64,000 bases of DNA. It comes from Apodospora peruviana (taxonomy: Eukaryota; Ascomycota; Sordariomycetes; Sordariales; Lasiosphaeriaceae). The stretch lies in contig JAUEDM010000002.1 in NCBI GenBank assembly GCA_033439685.1, positions 1,364,001 to 1,428,000 of the forward strand. The letters run 5' to 3'. The position numbers and the translations under genes are program-made. Positions 44,596 through 55,554 of this stretch are shown here, piece by piece. The number at the start of each line of letters is the position of its first letter. Within the stretch, counting starts at the first letter, position 1. The notes under the pieces were generated by a model. It made no database searches. It was not told the DNA's origin and saw nothing but the letters and a program-made list of their open reading frames with translations.

Positions 44596-47068
44596 CTAAT
44601 AGTACAGACCTGCTGTGTCAACCGCATCGTCACCATACATATCAATATCCCCGTCCCCTTCCTCCCCCTGGCTATAATGACCCCCATCTTCATCTTCATC
44701 CTCATCCTCATCCAAACTATCCTCACTACCCTCACGATCTTCTTCATCCTCAGCGCCGGTCTGATAACCTGTCTGATAATCAGTCTGGTATCTCCTATCA
44801 TCGTCCTCATCTTCCTCCATCTCGCCTCCAAACTTAACATCCGCATATCGCGATTTAGGCTCACTCCGCCGTAGTGACGGATCGATACGATCGTCGATGC
44901 TATGGTCGCTGTCAATCTCCTCCTCGGCTTCCACACCATCCTCATCGTCATCTTCTTCTTCCTCGTCCTCGGCACCACTCTCTTCATCCTCACTATCCTC
45001 CTCCTCATCCTCGTCGAGGTCATCAAGGAGTTCCTGTTGGAAAGCAACTGCCTTATCCTCTTCGACATTCCGGTCCCTCATCTCGGTGCCAAAGTCGACA
45101 ACATCCTGTCCACCTCCAGCTGCGGCAGTAGTGTCCATACCCGCATCATGTGGCTGCCGCTGTGCGTCCTGCAAGCTCGCAACCTCGGAACCAGCTCCGC
45201 CATCCACCTGGGGTGCCGCACCCGTATTATTAGAAAGCAAACGAATCATCTTTTCAGCCTCCCTCTCCTCCGTCTCTTTCAACGGAATCCGCACGCGGTA
45301 ATGAGTCTTCTTCCTCTTCTCTTCCCACCTGTCCCTACCCGGCTTCAAGCCCGGCTTCATCTTCTTACCGCGAAGCTGTTCGCACTCGGCCGCCGTGAGC
45401 TGCAGATCTGGGAGTGTAATGCCGATACTAGTACCGCCGCCGTCCCCACCATCATTAGGCCCCTTGACCGCGTCAAGAGTCGCGCCGAAATCGTCGTCCG
45501 TAAGCGTCCGCCCGAACCGGATCGCCAGCATTTTGCATTTCATGATCGCCTTGGCGACCGACCATAGAACCCGGTGGTAGAAGCCGCCAATTTCAACATC
45601 GCACTCGGAGCGCACCTCGGCGCTCTCGAACAGCCGTGCAAGCAGAGGGTCGGTGATGTCGCAGACCTGCCAGACTTTTCCGTCGGCGCTGAAGGACACA
45701 CCGTTGAAAATGTGCGTGTCGCGGGGGCCTTCGTCATCGCCGATCTCCTGCCAGTACTTGCCGAAGTTCATAACGCCGATCTCTCTGCGTCTGACCGCCT
45801 GCCATGACCGCCCGACGCTGCCGATGCGCGTCTTGTGCAGCTTGAAAATTAACGTCTGGTATTTCCGATATTTCGGGTCGGATCTCGGATCTAACCCGTA
45901 GCGCACCAACGCATCGCGCCACGGCCCGCCCTTGAACTGGTATCCCGCGTACTGGAGACAGTGCCTAACCAGACTACCGCTCTTGGGGAGCGACGAGAAC
46001 TTTGCGCCCAGGCGGTTCCACATACTACGACGGGTCCAGATGGGCCGCTCTTCCATGGCGCGCCACATCTCCGTCATGATGGCCTCCACCTGGGGGTCCG
46101 ACATGTCCGGCTGTCGCCGCGGGCCCGTCGGGACGGGGTACTCGTCGTGCGCAATGAAGTAGCCAGCTGCAGGAACGCGGGTTGTCACGTTGACCACGCG
46201 CGTGTACTCGTGGTCCTCCGAGACGCTGCCCGATGCCGAGGAAGGGCCGGGACTGACTTCTTTGGTGTAAGGGTTCTGGGTGTAGTTGTAGCCGAACGGT
46301 AAGCTCATGGGCGTGAAGTACGGCGGCGGCACCAGGTCGATGTTGCTACCCGTCTCGATGCCCGGCTGGAGGGTGAATTCCTTGAGCTTGGCGACGTCGC
46401 CGGGAAGGACCTTATCGACGAATTTGCTCATGAACTTGGAGCTGCCCATCGCGTACTGGAAGTCCGCCATGCCTTTGATACATGTTAATCCTTGACGGGC
46501 AGAATGAAAGGAACAAGATGAGCTTAGTTTTACCTCTGTACCGATGAGTATTTTTAACCACGCCGATCGGCTCAACGGTGTACTTGCCCACGGTGTCGCA
46601 GAGCTTTCGCCTGAGAACCTTGGGCGCATCGAGTCGACTCTTTGACACTACTTCCTCCTTCGGAGGTACAATCTCTCCCTCAAAGGGACCATTGGTGCCT
46701 CTCTTGCGTTTCCTGCCCGTTCGTTTTGGGACCGTGACTTTCAACACCACGTTGTGCGTCGGGGCATTGTGAGACGTCAACGGCCTCACTGTCGGGTTGT
46801 CATAACGTAGATATAACGGAACCGATATCTGGGGGCTCGTCGAGTCGACTATCTGAAGAAAATGTTAGCTCAGCTGAATTACTGAATAATGGAAAACGAG
46901 GAATAGGGCCAAACAAACAGCTTCGAGCGCATAATTCTGGCCAAATGTCTTGATTGCCTTGTCGAGGTCTTTGACGATCATAGGGTGCTCGAGGGCAGCA
47001 AGTCGCCTGGTCGGGACTGGATAGGTTGGCGCATGTTCAGCGGCAGCGCCTTGGATGGGTGCCGCCAT
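44596..47068 (-). CDS. TFC1: TFIIIC subunit tau95 / TFC1 (Sfc1-like)
   Basis: Three exons: 47068-46919, 46852-46534 and 46472-44596, giving 781 aa. The N-terminal part has RRLAALEHPMIVKDLDKAIK and FGQNYALEA, the start typical of TFIIIC subunit 5. The middle part has ERPIWTRRSMWNRLGAKF and a helix-turn-helix-like region (SLVRHCLQYAGYQFKGGPWR, DPRSDPKYRKYQTLIF). The last 200 residues are strongly acidic (long E/D runs) and Tyr-rich at the end. Tau95 binds the A block of tRNA genes and helps place RNA polymerase III. Acidic tails are known in the family. Divergent from the B56 gene. Confidence 0.9.
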
Positions 47069-49058
47069 CGCACCGGCTGACCGAGTTCATTTATGAGGAA
47101 GAAGAGGGCTGTGGTGATTTTACAAGAAATAAAAGAAGTTGTAAATTATATCGCCTTTTTTGGTGAAATGGTGTGTCTAGAAGGGTCTGCTCAAACAACC
47201 TTAAAGGTTTGGGGAGTTTTGCACAGTACAAAATACTAACCAGAGACACGGACGGAAGGTTCTCTGGGCGCCCACATGCCGGAAGGTTTCTTTGAAGCAC
47301 TGTGCGAGACACCCTGATTCCGTCTTAAGACTTCCGATTTTTCGAGCATGAAACAGGTTGAACAATTGAAGATACATTTGCTTGCTTATTTTGGCTTTTA
47401 GGTACCCATTTATAAAAAGATGCGAAACACCGTACGGAATATACCTACCTACAATTCATAACGCTCTGTACAAAATGCATTCAAGCAGGATATTTAAGGT
47501 ACTCTCCGGTTACAGGCGGGTCCAATCATTTGTCGCGACTCAGGAGATGCTGTATCAACATTGACGACCCAGTGCCCTTGAGGCTATCTGGCTGAGGGTA
47601 CCTTCAGTCCAGACACTGTTAAGTTTTCAAGGCAGTTTCGCGTCATTTAAGGCAACTCAATAAACCGTCTGGTGGACAAAAGTCCCTTTCATCATTCGGG
47701 GTTAACAGATAATATCATGGAACGGCAATTATAAAGAGTTTCCAGGGTTCTTGGTACGGGGTTCACACTGCAGAGTGACTTTCTCCCGTTAGTGGGTTGT
47801 CTCCTCAGCGCAGCGTCAGCAGCCCCAGCAGGCTACCTGAACCTTGGAATCCAACAGCCTTGTCGTCACACTCTCCGACGGGACGGGGGCTCCCTCCACT
47901 TGATTTGGAGCTTGAAGCGCGTTTCCCCTCCTCTGCAGATGACTGCAGTGAGATATTGTCTGCAGCAGCAAGCAGTCATTGGCACAGGCACACACCTCAG
48001 GCACACGTTCAGCTCTGAGTGGTGCCGCATTTCCTTACACTTGTTTTTCATCCTACCGCCGCCTGGAAGAAGCTCTCGTCTTTCTTGCTGGGCTGAAACA
48101 GCGACTTTGAGGAATTCGATCGCAATCCGCATCTCTGCCAACTGCAACCCTTCCACCACCTGGCCGCTCGGGCCTCAGCGTCGGGTCCAAAGAACCGCAC
48201 TGCAGTTATACAGGAGAGCCTCTGTGCGTCGCCGTTATAAAATAAAGACGGACGGCCTCAGGCAAGGCCAAGCCCGTGACCCTCCCCCAACTCTCGGTTG
48301 TAGCCCCGCAAAAACATCCGCAACACCTGCCCACTCGCACCGGTCCCCGAAGCTGAGCCCAAGACCCCAAGCGGACGCCCAGCACCTGCGCCTGGCACTC
48401 TATTTCCCACCTAAAGCTCGGCGGCACACAACAATCACCTCTCTCACAAACCCCCGGGACGCATAACAGGCCGCATCGACAGCTAGCCAGCAGCCCTACG
48501 ATCGTTCAGGGTCTGTCTGACCTCGTCGAACCTCCTGTCATTTGCGCAATTCGACCGTGCCGACCTCGACGATTTCCGACCTTCTCAACCGTTGATCAGC
48601 GGATTGCCCTGTTTCCTCAGGTCTCCCTACGATTGGCACCCGCCGCAGCTCACTTCCTTCAACCCAGCGCCTCTGCCCCTCGTACGCTTCTAACAAGCAA
48701 CCACCGTCCACCGAGGATCTGCTACGCCCGACTACGCCGCTAGTAGGCTCACGATTGGCACCACTCCCGTCCGATACCCCATCCGGACATCTCGACATCA
48801 CCGTCTACTCGCAGCTACGTCCTAGATAAATCGCCGACCTCCTCTCGAGACGTGTTGTGCATGCCAAGACGAAACTGAGCAACGATCCGGGACCCCAACT
48901 ACGCAGCCTTTGCAACGGTACTTTCCTACAACACGCTTCCAAGCACCCGGGCGTTCGAGCACTTGACGACATCGCTGCCGTTGTGCGTCCTCGCCCATCT
49001 GGCATCGGCTTAGGCGCCGCTACCCGGCCCCACTGTGAGCGAGGCTGTTTCTTCCAAG
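47069..49058. other. 2 kb divergent region, B56 leader and TFC1 promoter
   Basis: C/T-rich from about 47800, typical of a long fungal 5' leader, and probably transcribed with the B56 gene. A 224-codon frame (47792-48466) starts at GTG, not ATG, and has no domain-like content. Confidence 0.5.
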
Positions 49059-51297
49059 ATGAAGCGCTTCAGTCAGAGAGTCGTAAGTCGCGTCTTCACA
49101 CCTGTTGTTCCACACTCCCTGGATGAATTGCTGATGTTGTCGGCAACTAGCTGTCGAGGGGCAAGGACCCGAACAAGGGATCGAAGAAAAAGGATGGGAA
49201 GGAGGGGACATCATCGCCGAACTCGGGTGGTGCCTCCAGAGAAGCCAATCAATCACCAGTCTTAACCCCGTCGTCGTCCACGTCGACTCTGAATGACATT
49301 CGCAACAAGCCACTGCCCCCTAACAATGTGGCTCTCGGCGAGCATGGGAATGCCACGATACCGGGCCAAGCTCAGGCTAGTTCAGGCCAGAACCCCGGCG
49401 TGCCAGATAGGTTTAGCAGTATAGGCGGGTCACCACAGGGTGCCAACGGTGGCGCTCCGTCGTCTCGACTTGGCCCTCTCCCACCGACTGTCATAATCAG
49501 CCCCAGTGCTCCGGTGAGCCTATCTGAATGTGAAAGAAACTGTACGAGTTGACATACTGACATTTGTCTCTGTAGCATGTCCCTCCGCCTGGTGCGGCCG
49601 AAACCATGCCACACGACCTCGCTCCCCCTAAGGCCGGTCAGAAGTCTTTGATGTTCGATCGGTTGCATCAAGGGCCCAAGGATGTTCTCGAAGGCCCCAA
49701 AACGCCGAGGAGACAGAACTCGTCGCGTTTCGAGATTTCGGCTCATCGGGAGCTTGAGAAGCTGCCGGGTTTCCACGAGGTCGCGCCTAACCGTCGACAG
49801 GACCTCTTCATGGACAAGATCGCGCAGTGCAATGTCATCTTCGACTTTAATGATGCTAGTGGTGACATGAAATCGAAGGAGATCAAGCGACTGGCGCTTC
49901 ACGAGCTGCTGGACTATGTCGCAAACAACCGACAAGTCATTACCGAGGCCATGTACCCACGAGTCGTCGAGATGTTCGCCAAGAATCTCTTCCGTCCTAT
50001 TCCGCCCCCGATGAACCCCCAGGGCGAGGCTTTTGACCCAGAGGAGGATGAACCGGTCTTGGAGGTCGCTTGGCCTCATATCCAGGTCGTATACGAGTTC
50101 TTCCTACGATTCATCGAGAGCCAAGACTTCAACACCAATATTGCCAAGGCCTATATCGACCATAACTTTGTTCTGCAGCTGCTTGAGCTGTTCGACTCTG
50201 AGGATCCGAGGGAACGGGATTTCTTGAAGACGACTTTGCATCGGATCTATGGTAAATTCCTTAACCTGCGGTCATTCATTCGCCGGTCGATCAATAACGT
50301 CTTCTTCCAATTCACCTATGAGACCGAGAGATTCAACGGAATTGCCGAACTGCTCGAGATCCTCGGCTCCATCATCAATGGGTTTGCCCTTCCGCTCAAA
50401 GAGGAGCACAAGCTCTTCCTCACGAGGGTCTTAATCCCCCTCCACAAGGTCAAAAGCTTGAGCATGTATCATCCTCAGCTCGCCTACTGCATTGTGCAGT
50501 TCCTTGAGAAAGATGCATCCCTAACAGAAGAGGTATGTTGATCTTCCGTCGCTTGTATTATTCGCTGACTAACGCTTGCAGGTCGTTCTCGGTCTATTGC
50601 GCTATTGGCCCAAGGTCAACAGCACCAAAGAGGTCATGTTCCTGAACGAAGTGGAGGACATCTTTGAAGTAATGGATCCGGCCGAGTTCGCCAAGGTCCA
50701 GGAGCCGCTGTTCCATCAGCTCGCGAAATCGGTTGCAAGTCCTCATTTCCAGGTCGCCGAGCGAGCCCTATATTTCTGGAACAATGAGTACTTCTGCAAT
50801 CTGGTCAGCGACAATGTTGAGATCATTCTGCCCATCATGTTTGCGCCCCTCTATGAGAACTCAAAGGGCCACTGGAATAGGTATGTCATTGATCTGTCTA
50901 GTTGGAGGACAGTTGCTTACAGTTCGACAGGACAATCCACGGCATGGTGTACAACGCTATGAAGCTGTTTATGGAGATCAACCCTCAGCTCTTTGACGAT
51001 TGCTCGCACGAGTATACCGAGCAGCAGAACAGCGCAGCATCGAGAGAGGCTCTCCGTGAGAGGAAATGGGCTGCCATCACAGAGCAGGCCAACAAAAGGA
51101 AAGCAAACGGGAGTTCTTCAGGAGGACCGCCAGCTCGTTCCGTTGCGAATCCGTTGCCCCGGCTCGACGAAGCGGACGCAGAAGATAACCAGAAGAGGCT
51201 GGACTCGTTAAAGCTTCAGGATGGGGATCGTCGCGAGCGTCGACCCACAATTCATGAGAGACAAAACTCGGTAGGCTCCTCCAGAGGGCAGCGGTGA
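49059..51297 (+). CDS. RTS1: PP2A regulatory subunit B56 (Rts1/ParA)
   Basis: Five exons: 49059-49082, 49151-49513, 49576-50532, 50582-50880 and 50931-51297, giving 669 aa. Exon 1 codes only MKRFSQRV. The first 170 residues are Ser/Pro/Gly-rich. The B56 HEAT-repeat domain begins near 182 (EISAHRELEKLPGFHEVAPN) and covers KIAQCNVIFDFNDASGDMKS, RIYGKFLNLRSFIRRSINNV and YFWNNEYF. The join GHWN-RTIHGMVYNAMKLF restores the end of the domain. The tail is charged. B56 subunits direct PP2A to substrates; Rts1 and ParA act in septation and mitotic control. Introns 3 and 4 are only 49 and 50 nt. Confidence 0.95.
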
Positions 51298-52563
51298 TTT
51301 TGTCTGCTTGTTGTTTAGCACTGCGCTTGTTACCCTCCTGCGTCATGGCTTGGTCATGTACCGAATAGTATCACCCTAAGCTTTCCGCCGCCCCTCCCGA
51401 CCCACCAGTGGACAAACATGCCAAACTATGCTATCCCGGAAGCAAAACTTGCACACCCTCGGCTTTTGATTCACGATCGTTAACGACCATTTGATTTCTA
51501 GGACACGCTGGTGGAGAGATAGACGGAATATGCTGGCTGGCTGGACGGTCGGTTCGTTGACGAGACACCACAGGGGTTAGTTATCCTGGTTGTTGTGTCT
51601 GTGTGTGTCCATGGCGTCATTTGTTAATATTCTTGGAAGTTTTTTATTGTTTGAGTCTTTTTTCCGGATGACGGGAGTACATAACGGCATTGAGGAACAC
51701 ACTGCGCGGGCTGGGAGTTTTTCCTCTTTGATTGTGTGGGGGAGATCGTTTGGGGATGCCAGGAGGATGGAAGTGAACGAGAGCACGCAAGAAAGAGAGG
51801 AACCTCATCAGCCTAATAAATTCGGTCTTTTTTTATAACAAGTCTCGTCTTCTATTATGGTTGGGTGGTAACATACCAAGGGGCTCTGGAGAAGACGAGG
51901 CGATTTTGACAGCGGATCAGGGACGACGATGAGGATGGGGGATGAATGGGCTGTTTGTTGGTGGCTTGGTGGTTTGGTAGGGTGGAGGGGAGGGAAAGGA
52001 AAGGAAAGGGTTCTTTTATTTAAAAAGGGGGCTTATTAGGTATAGCTAGCTTACTTAGTGTTTGTGCGTGCTGTCTTTATGTTGTTGTTTGTTGTTTAAC
52101 CAGACTTGTTGCTGTTGTCGTTGCCGTTAATGAACATGAGCTTAAGTTGCTCGAATTTTTTACTTTTCTTTTTCTATTGTAATAGTGTGATAACTGGCTG
52201 GCTGGTATTGCTGGCAGACAGACGGAAAAGGGAACCGATCTGTGGAGGGAGGGAAGGAGGATAATTCGCCGAACCCGCCACCGCACTTTAACAGCTAAAA
52301 GCTAGATATTCTCTTACGACGACTCGTGCTCCTTGGCAGGAAGTACTAGACCAGGTTGAATCTCCACATAAGGCTTGTGAGGCCTCGTCTTTCTGCTGCC
52401 GCCTTGATACCCTAGTTAACTGTTTCTCTGAGATAAGAAATCGATTTAAACGCCTGAGCTAAAGCGAAGGGGTGAAGTATATCAACTTATACAAAGAGGA
52501 AGTGTCTTGCTTTATATTATTTATGTAGTGTGATGAGATGAACTGAAAAGGGAGCTTAATCAT

Positions 52564-52580
52564 GTTGTTGTTGTTGTTGT
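52564..52580. repeat. (GTT)n run, 17 bp
   Basis: Perfect GTT trinucleotide run. Confidence 0.9.
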
Positions 52581-52682
52581 CAGTATGCTTGTCATAGACT
52601 TGAAAGCTGATTACTTCAGTAAAGTGTAGACTTTGCTCTTTGGATTATAACAAGGTCTGTTTCTCTTTCTTTCACGTATATA

Positions 52683-52700
52683 TACCTACCTAGGTAGGTA
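52683..52700. repeat. 18-bp perfect palindrome
   Basis: TACCTACCTAGGTAGGTA is its own reverse complement. TACC/GGTA repeats recur in this window (for example four TACC units at 59561-59576). Confidence 0.95.
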
Positions 52701-53119
52701 GCAACGTGCCTCTTTATCTCTCTTCACCATCCGTTTTCGCTACAACTATCAGGTTCTTTACACCAACGACAGAAGACTAGCAGACGAGAACAGGAGCAGT
52801 CGATTCGACCGACTGTCTCAGCGGGAATGGTTTTCTCGGAATTTAAATCTCTATCATCTAACCTACCTACTTACGCTCTTTCACCACCTCTTCAATACCA
52901 TGCCCGCAGTATCTTATTTCGATTCGGCCCGGCTCTTTGTAGTCCATTACCTCCGAATATAGTAAGTGCCTTTCGGTTCTGTGGGGATGCGGATTGCCAG
53001 AAAGACGGGGCGCAAATATTGGTCAACTTGGGTCGCCATTAGGTGGTGCTGGGGGAATAGCTGCTCACGAGACTGATCATAAAGTTCTTTCAGAGTTACT
53101 CTCTGCCGTCGGCCTTTGA

Positions 53120-53353
53120 CCAGACACACTACGTAATGCACCAAAGGTATCTAGAGAAGCGGAGTGGGAGCGCATTTGCAGAATCCACGACTTCGGGGGC
53201 CGGACTCCTCCTGACTGGGAGGCGGCTGCTCTGGTCAAGCACCTTTGGGATCGGTTTTCGACTATTCATCACGGTGGAACACTCGACAACTTGACCCAAT
53301 ACGCTTTCACTCTGTTTCGTCAACTGATCGTGATAAGTATTAAATCCTCCTGA
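53120..53353 (+). pseudogene. Possible gene relic, unknown family
   Basis: A 77-codon frame with no ATG but strongly protein-like content: WERICRIHDFGGRTPPDWEA, then ALVKHLWDRFSTIHHGGTLD and NLTQYAFTLFRQLIVIS. It starts after a TGA and ends at a TGA. The W, D, H and L pattern is unlike the random frames around it. I do not recognise the family. It lies 1.3 kb before the NACHT relic and could come from the same or another decayed gene, or be an exon whose partners I missed. Confidence 0.3.
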
Positions 53354-54075
53354 CCCTGAAGGAGTTAACAACTAAGTACCAAGAAGCACTTGCGTCTTCC
53401 ATATCATGTCAAAGGCTCTCTGGCGGATCTGGCCCTGGTTCTGGTCGTGGTGTGTGCTTGCATATAAGATGTACACATGTGTGGTATTGAGCTGGCCTGG
53501 GCGATATACCAACGAGCCCCCGGGTTACCCGCGGTGTACTGTAATCGCCCAAGTTGCATGGAGAATTTCTGCAGTTGATGAGCAGCCCGCGATAATCTGC
53601 AAGAGCTTCGTCGAACCGTAAACTTGAAGAAATCACCGTGTCTCTCTCACGCTGCTATGTCCACGAGAACGCAGTAATAGTTTCCCTGTGGTCGAAACAA
53701 ATAGCGTAGGCTTTTCTGGACTCCCATGATACATCTTGTTGAACGGTCGGTAGATTACCTTTTGTCTCTGGGTGGTAGAATAACCTTACGCCGTTGTCTC
53801 ACCGACATGGCTAAACTCGTAGCTGCGGAACTAGGAAAGCTGTACTTTAGGGTTTAAACAAAGGAATCATGGCTTAGCTTCCGTCCTTATTTAAATGTTA
53901 ATGAAGAGAACGATGAATGTATCAAGTCCGCTTCCGTCTGTGTCTATTAAATACAAACAGGACGTCTAATAATAAGACGTCCATCCATATTAAAGTCTCC
54001 TAAAGAGGCGAATTCACCTCCGATAGCCCCCAGCACGACAGTCTAAACGGCTTGCCTACCTCTGATATTGCCTGG
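53354..54075. other. Gene-free, small hairpin inside
   Basis: Nothing coding seen. A small perfect hairpin lies at 53960-53982. Confidence 0.4.
53960..53982. repeat. Hairpin: 8-bp stem, 7-nt loop
   Basis: GGACGTCT and AGACGTCC flank AATAATA. Confidence 0.9.
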
Positions 54076-54626
54076 CTAATACCCTCCTATGAGTCTGGGC
54101 TGTATGAATACATTGCCCGTTTGAACACGATGAGACACCGAACTCTGCCGATCTTGAGCAGAGACCGGGTTCAGGTCGTGGGTCTCCAAATCGCTGTATG
54201 TCTTGTTGAATAAATCTGAAATACCATGTGGGCGTGCATTCTGGACTCCCGTTCCTAGTCTTCCATGGAGGGAGGGAATGGGGTTGAACCTCTGCCAGTC
54301 CACCCCGTCTAGGGCCTCTTGGTTTGATCGTACCAACTGGTCTCAGCGGATCGTCCATGTTGAAAACCATAGCGGCTTCCGATATGAGCTTCCATTCCGG
54401 GTAAATGCTGGCCCAGGGTACCTGGGTTTGATATCGAGCCCGCATGGGAATGATATCTTGCGTCCTCACACAAGGGGACGGACCTAGGTATCCTTTGATA
54501 CTGCAGTCGAATGCAGGGGTTTGTTTTTGTCTTAAGCGTTGGATAATGCCACAGACAGGTGAGCACGGCGTCTGCAACGCCGGAAGGTTTGGCCATGGAC
54601 TCCTTTTCGAAGTTGGTTGTAATCAA
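54076..54626 (-). pseudogene. Decayed reading frames, head-to-head with NACHT relic
   Basis: On the minus strand, protein-like text is spread over several frames: KPSGVADAVLTCLWHYPTLK near 54600-54530, then EWKLISEAAMVFNMDDPLRP, and last WQRFNPIPSLHGRLGTGVQN with NKTYSDLETHDLNPVSAQDR and SHRVQTGNVF ending at 54076. No ATG-to-stop frame covers them. The block near the start resembles the opposite-strand relic (PSG..AI..MLWYYPT), and the last motif is weakly like a HET-s-type amyloid repeat. This is an interpretation of decayed sequence; it may be chance. Confidence 0.25.
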
Positions 54627-54628
54627 CC

Positions 54629-55132
54629 ATGGGCAAGGAATTTCCGGTCAGTCATCTGGTTGAGCCTTCTGGACCGATGAAGGCAATTTGTCACATGTTG
54701 TGGTACTACCCTACTTTCTCAACAGACAAGAAAGACTACGGGCATATTATGGACAGGAAACGGAGGAGGCATCCCTTCGCCTTCTGCCTGAAAAGTATCC
54801 AAAAGCGGCGGAAGCCGACGGGAGTAACTCAACTCAGGGGATCACCTTCGAAACAGCTGCTCATTACTAGCAGACCCAAACAGTATCTGCAGAGCGCATT
54901 GCGAGACTCGTCCATCGTCCACATCAGTCTCTAGCAGAAGCTGGTAGGCCTCGACATCATGTCCTATCTCGATCACCGAGTCGGTGTCACCCCAGAGTCC
55001 GACATCCAACACGGGATCAAGCATCAGGTCCTTGCTATGGTTGCCCCTAGGTCCAAAGGGTTGTTTCTGTATGCCAGATTCGCTATGGATCAAGTGGCAT
55101 CGTCAATACTGTCTGAGGGCCGGCTCTGGTAA
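54629..55132 (+). pseudogene. NACHT (NLR/STAND) gene relic
   Basis: One frame from an ATG at 54629 reads MGKEFPVSHLVEPSG, later SKQLLITSRPKQYLQSALRD with the NACHT LLITSRP strand, then an in-frame TAG at 54932-54934. The same frame continues with DIMSYLDHRVGVTPESDIQH and MVAPRSKGLFLYARFAMDQV, the arginine finger-side and post-NACHT region of fungal HET-E-like proteins, and ends at TAA 55130-55132. The P-loop and Walker B regions are missing, as are the C-terminal repeats. So this is the broken remainder of a fungal NLR-type immunity or incompatibility gene. Confidence 0.65.
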
Positions 55133-55554
55133 ACCCTTATATTACGGGGTAAGGAAGCAGAAAATAAGACGGGTCCAGGTTCTTACTTAGAACAAGACCC
55201 GTCTTTAGGATAAGAGACTGCTCATAAGTCCTGAGTCCAAAGCTGAAGTACGGGTTAAAGTTAAGCAAGACGCAATAGTTGAAGCTATCAGGGAGAAAAG
55301 AAAGAGCAGACACACAAGGCACTTCGACCACTACAACCAGGCATTTCCTTACAAAATATATTAGTACAATAAGTATATACATATATTTATACAAACAATC
55401 CTACACCCTACCCCCGCCAATGTGATGGCCTGGTGGTATTGCCATCGGGGCAAATAGTCGTCCATTTTTACTCATATAAAATATCTTCATGGTTTCGTCT
55501 CAGGAAAAAGAAAAAAGGTATACTCAAACAAAACACACCCGAAACTCGCCAAAC
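55133..55554. other. Intergenic with hairpin, CID gene 3' region
   Basis: Holds a 10-bp-stem hairpin (55166-55205) and then AT-rich sequence before the end of the CID gene. Confidence 0.5.
55166..55205. repeat. Hairpin with 10-bp perfect stem
   Basis: AAGACGGGTC and GACCCGTCTT form the outer stem; an inner stem GTTCT/AGAAC lies around a five-base loop. It could be a transcription-end structure or a remnant of a small inverted-repeat element. Confidence 0.8.

Larger units (their letters stand above)
51298..53119. other. Gene-poor region after B56
   Basis: 3' UTR of the B56 gene followed by T/G-rich sequence, a GTT run (52564-52580) and a perfect palindrome at 52683-52700. No gene supported. 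Confidence 0.5.

Noticed and set aside
47792..48466. 224-codon open frame upstream of the B56 gene
   Set aside because: It starts at GTG, has no ATG near its start and its Ser/Pro/Arg-rich text has no domain-like pattern. A long C/T-rich leader explains it better.
54056..54577. 173-codon minus-strand frame as an intact gene
   Set aside because: Protein-like segments switch frames inside and outside it, so it is more likely decayed sequence than a gene.
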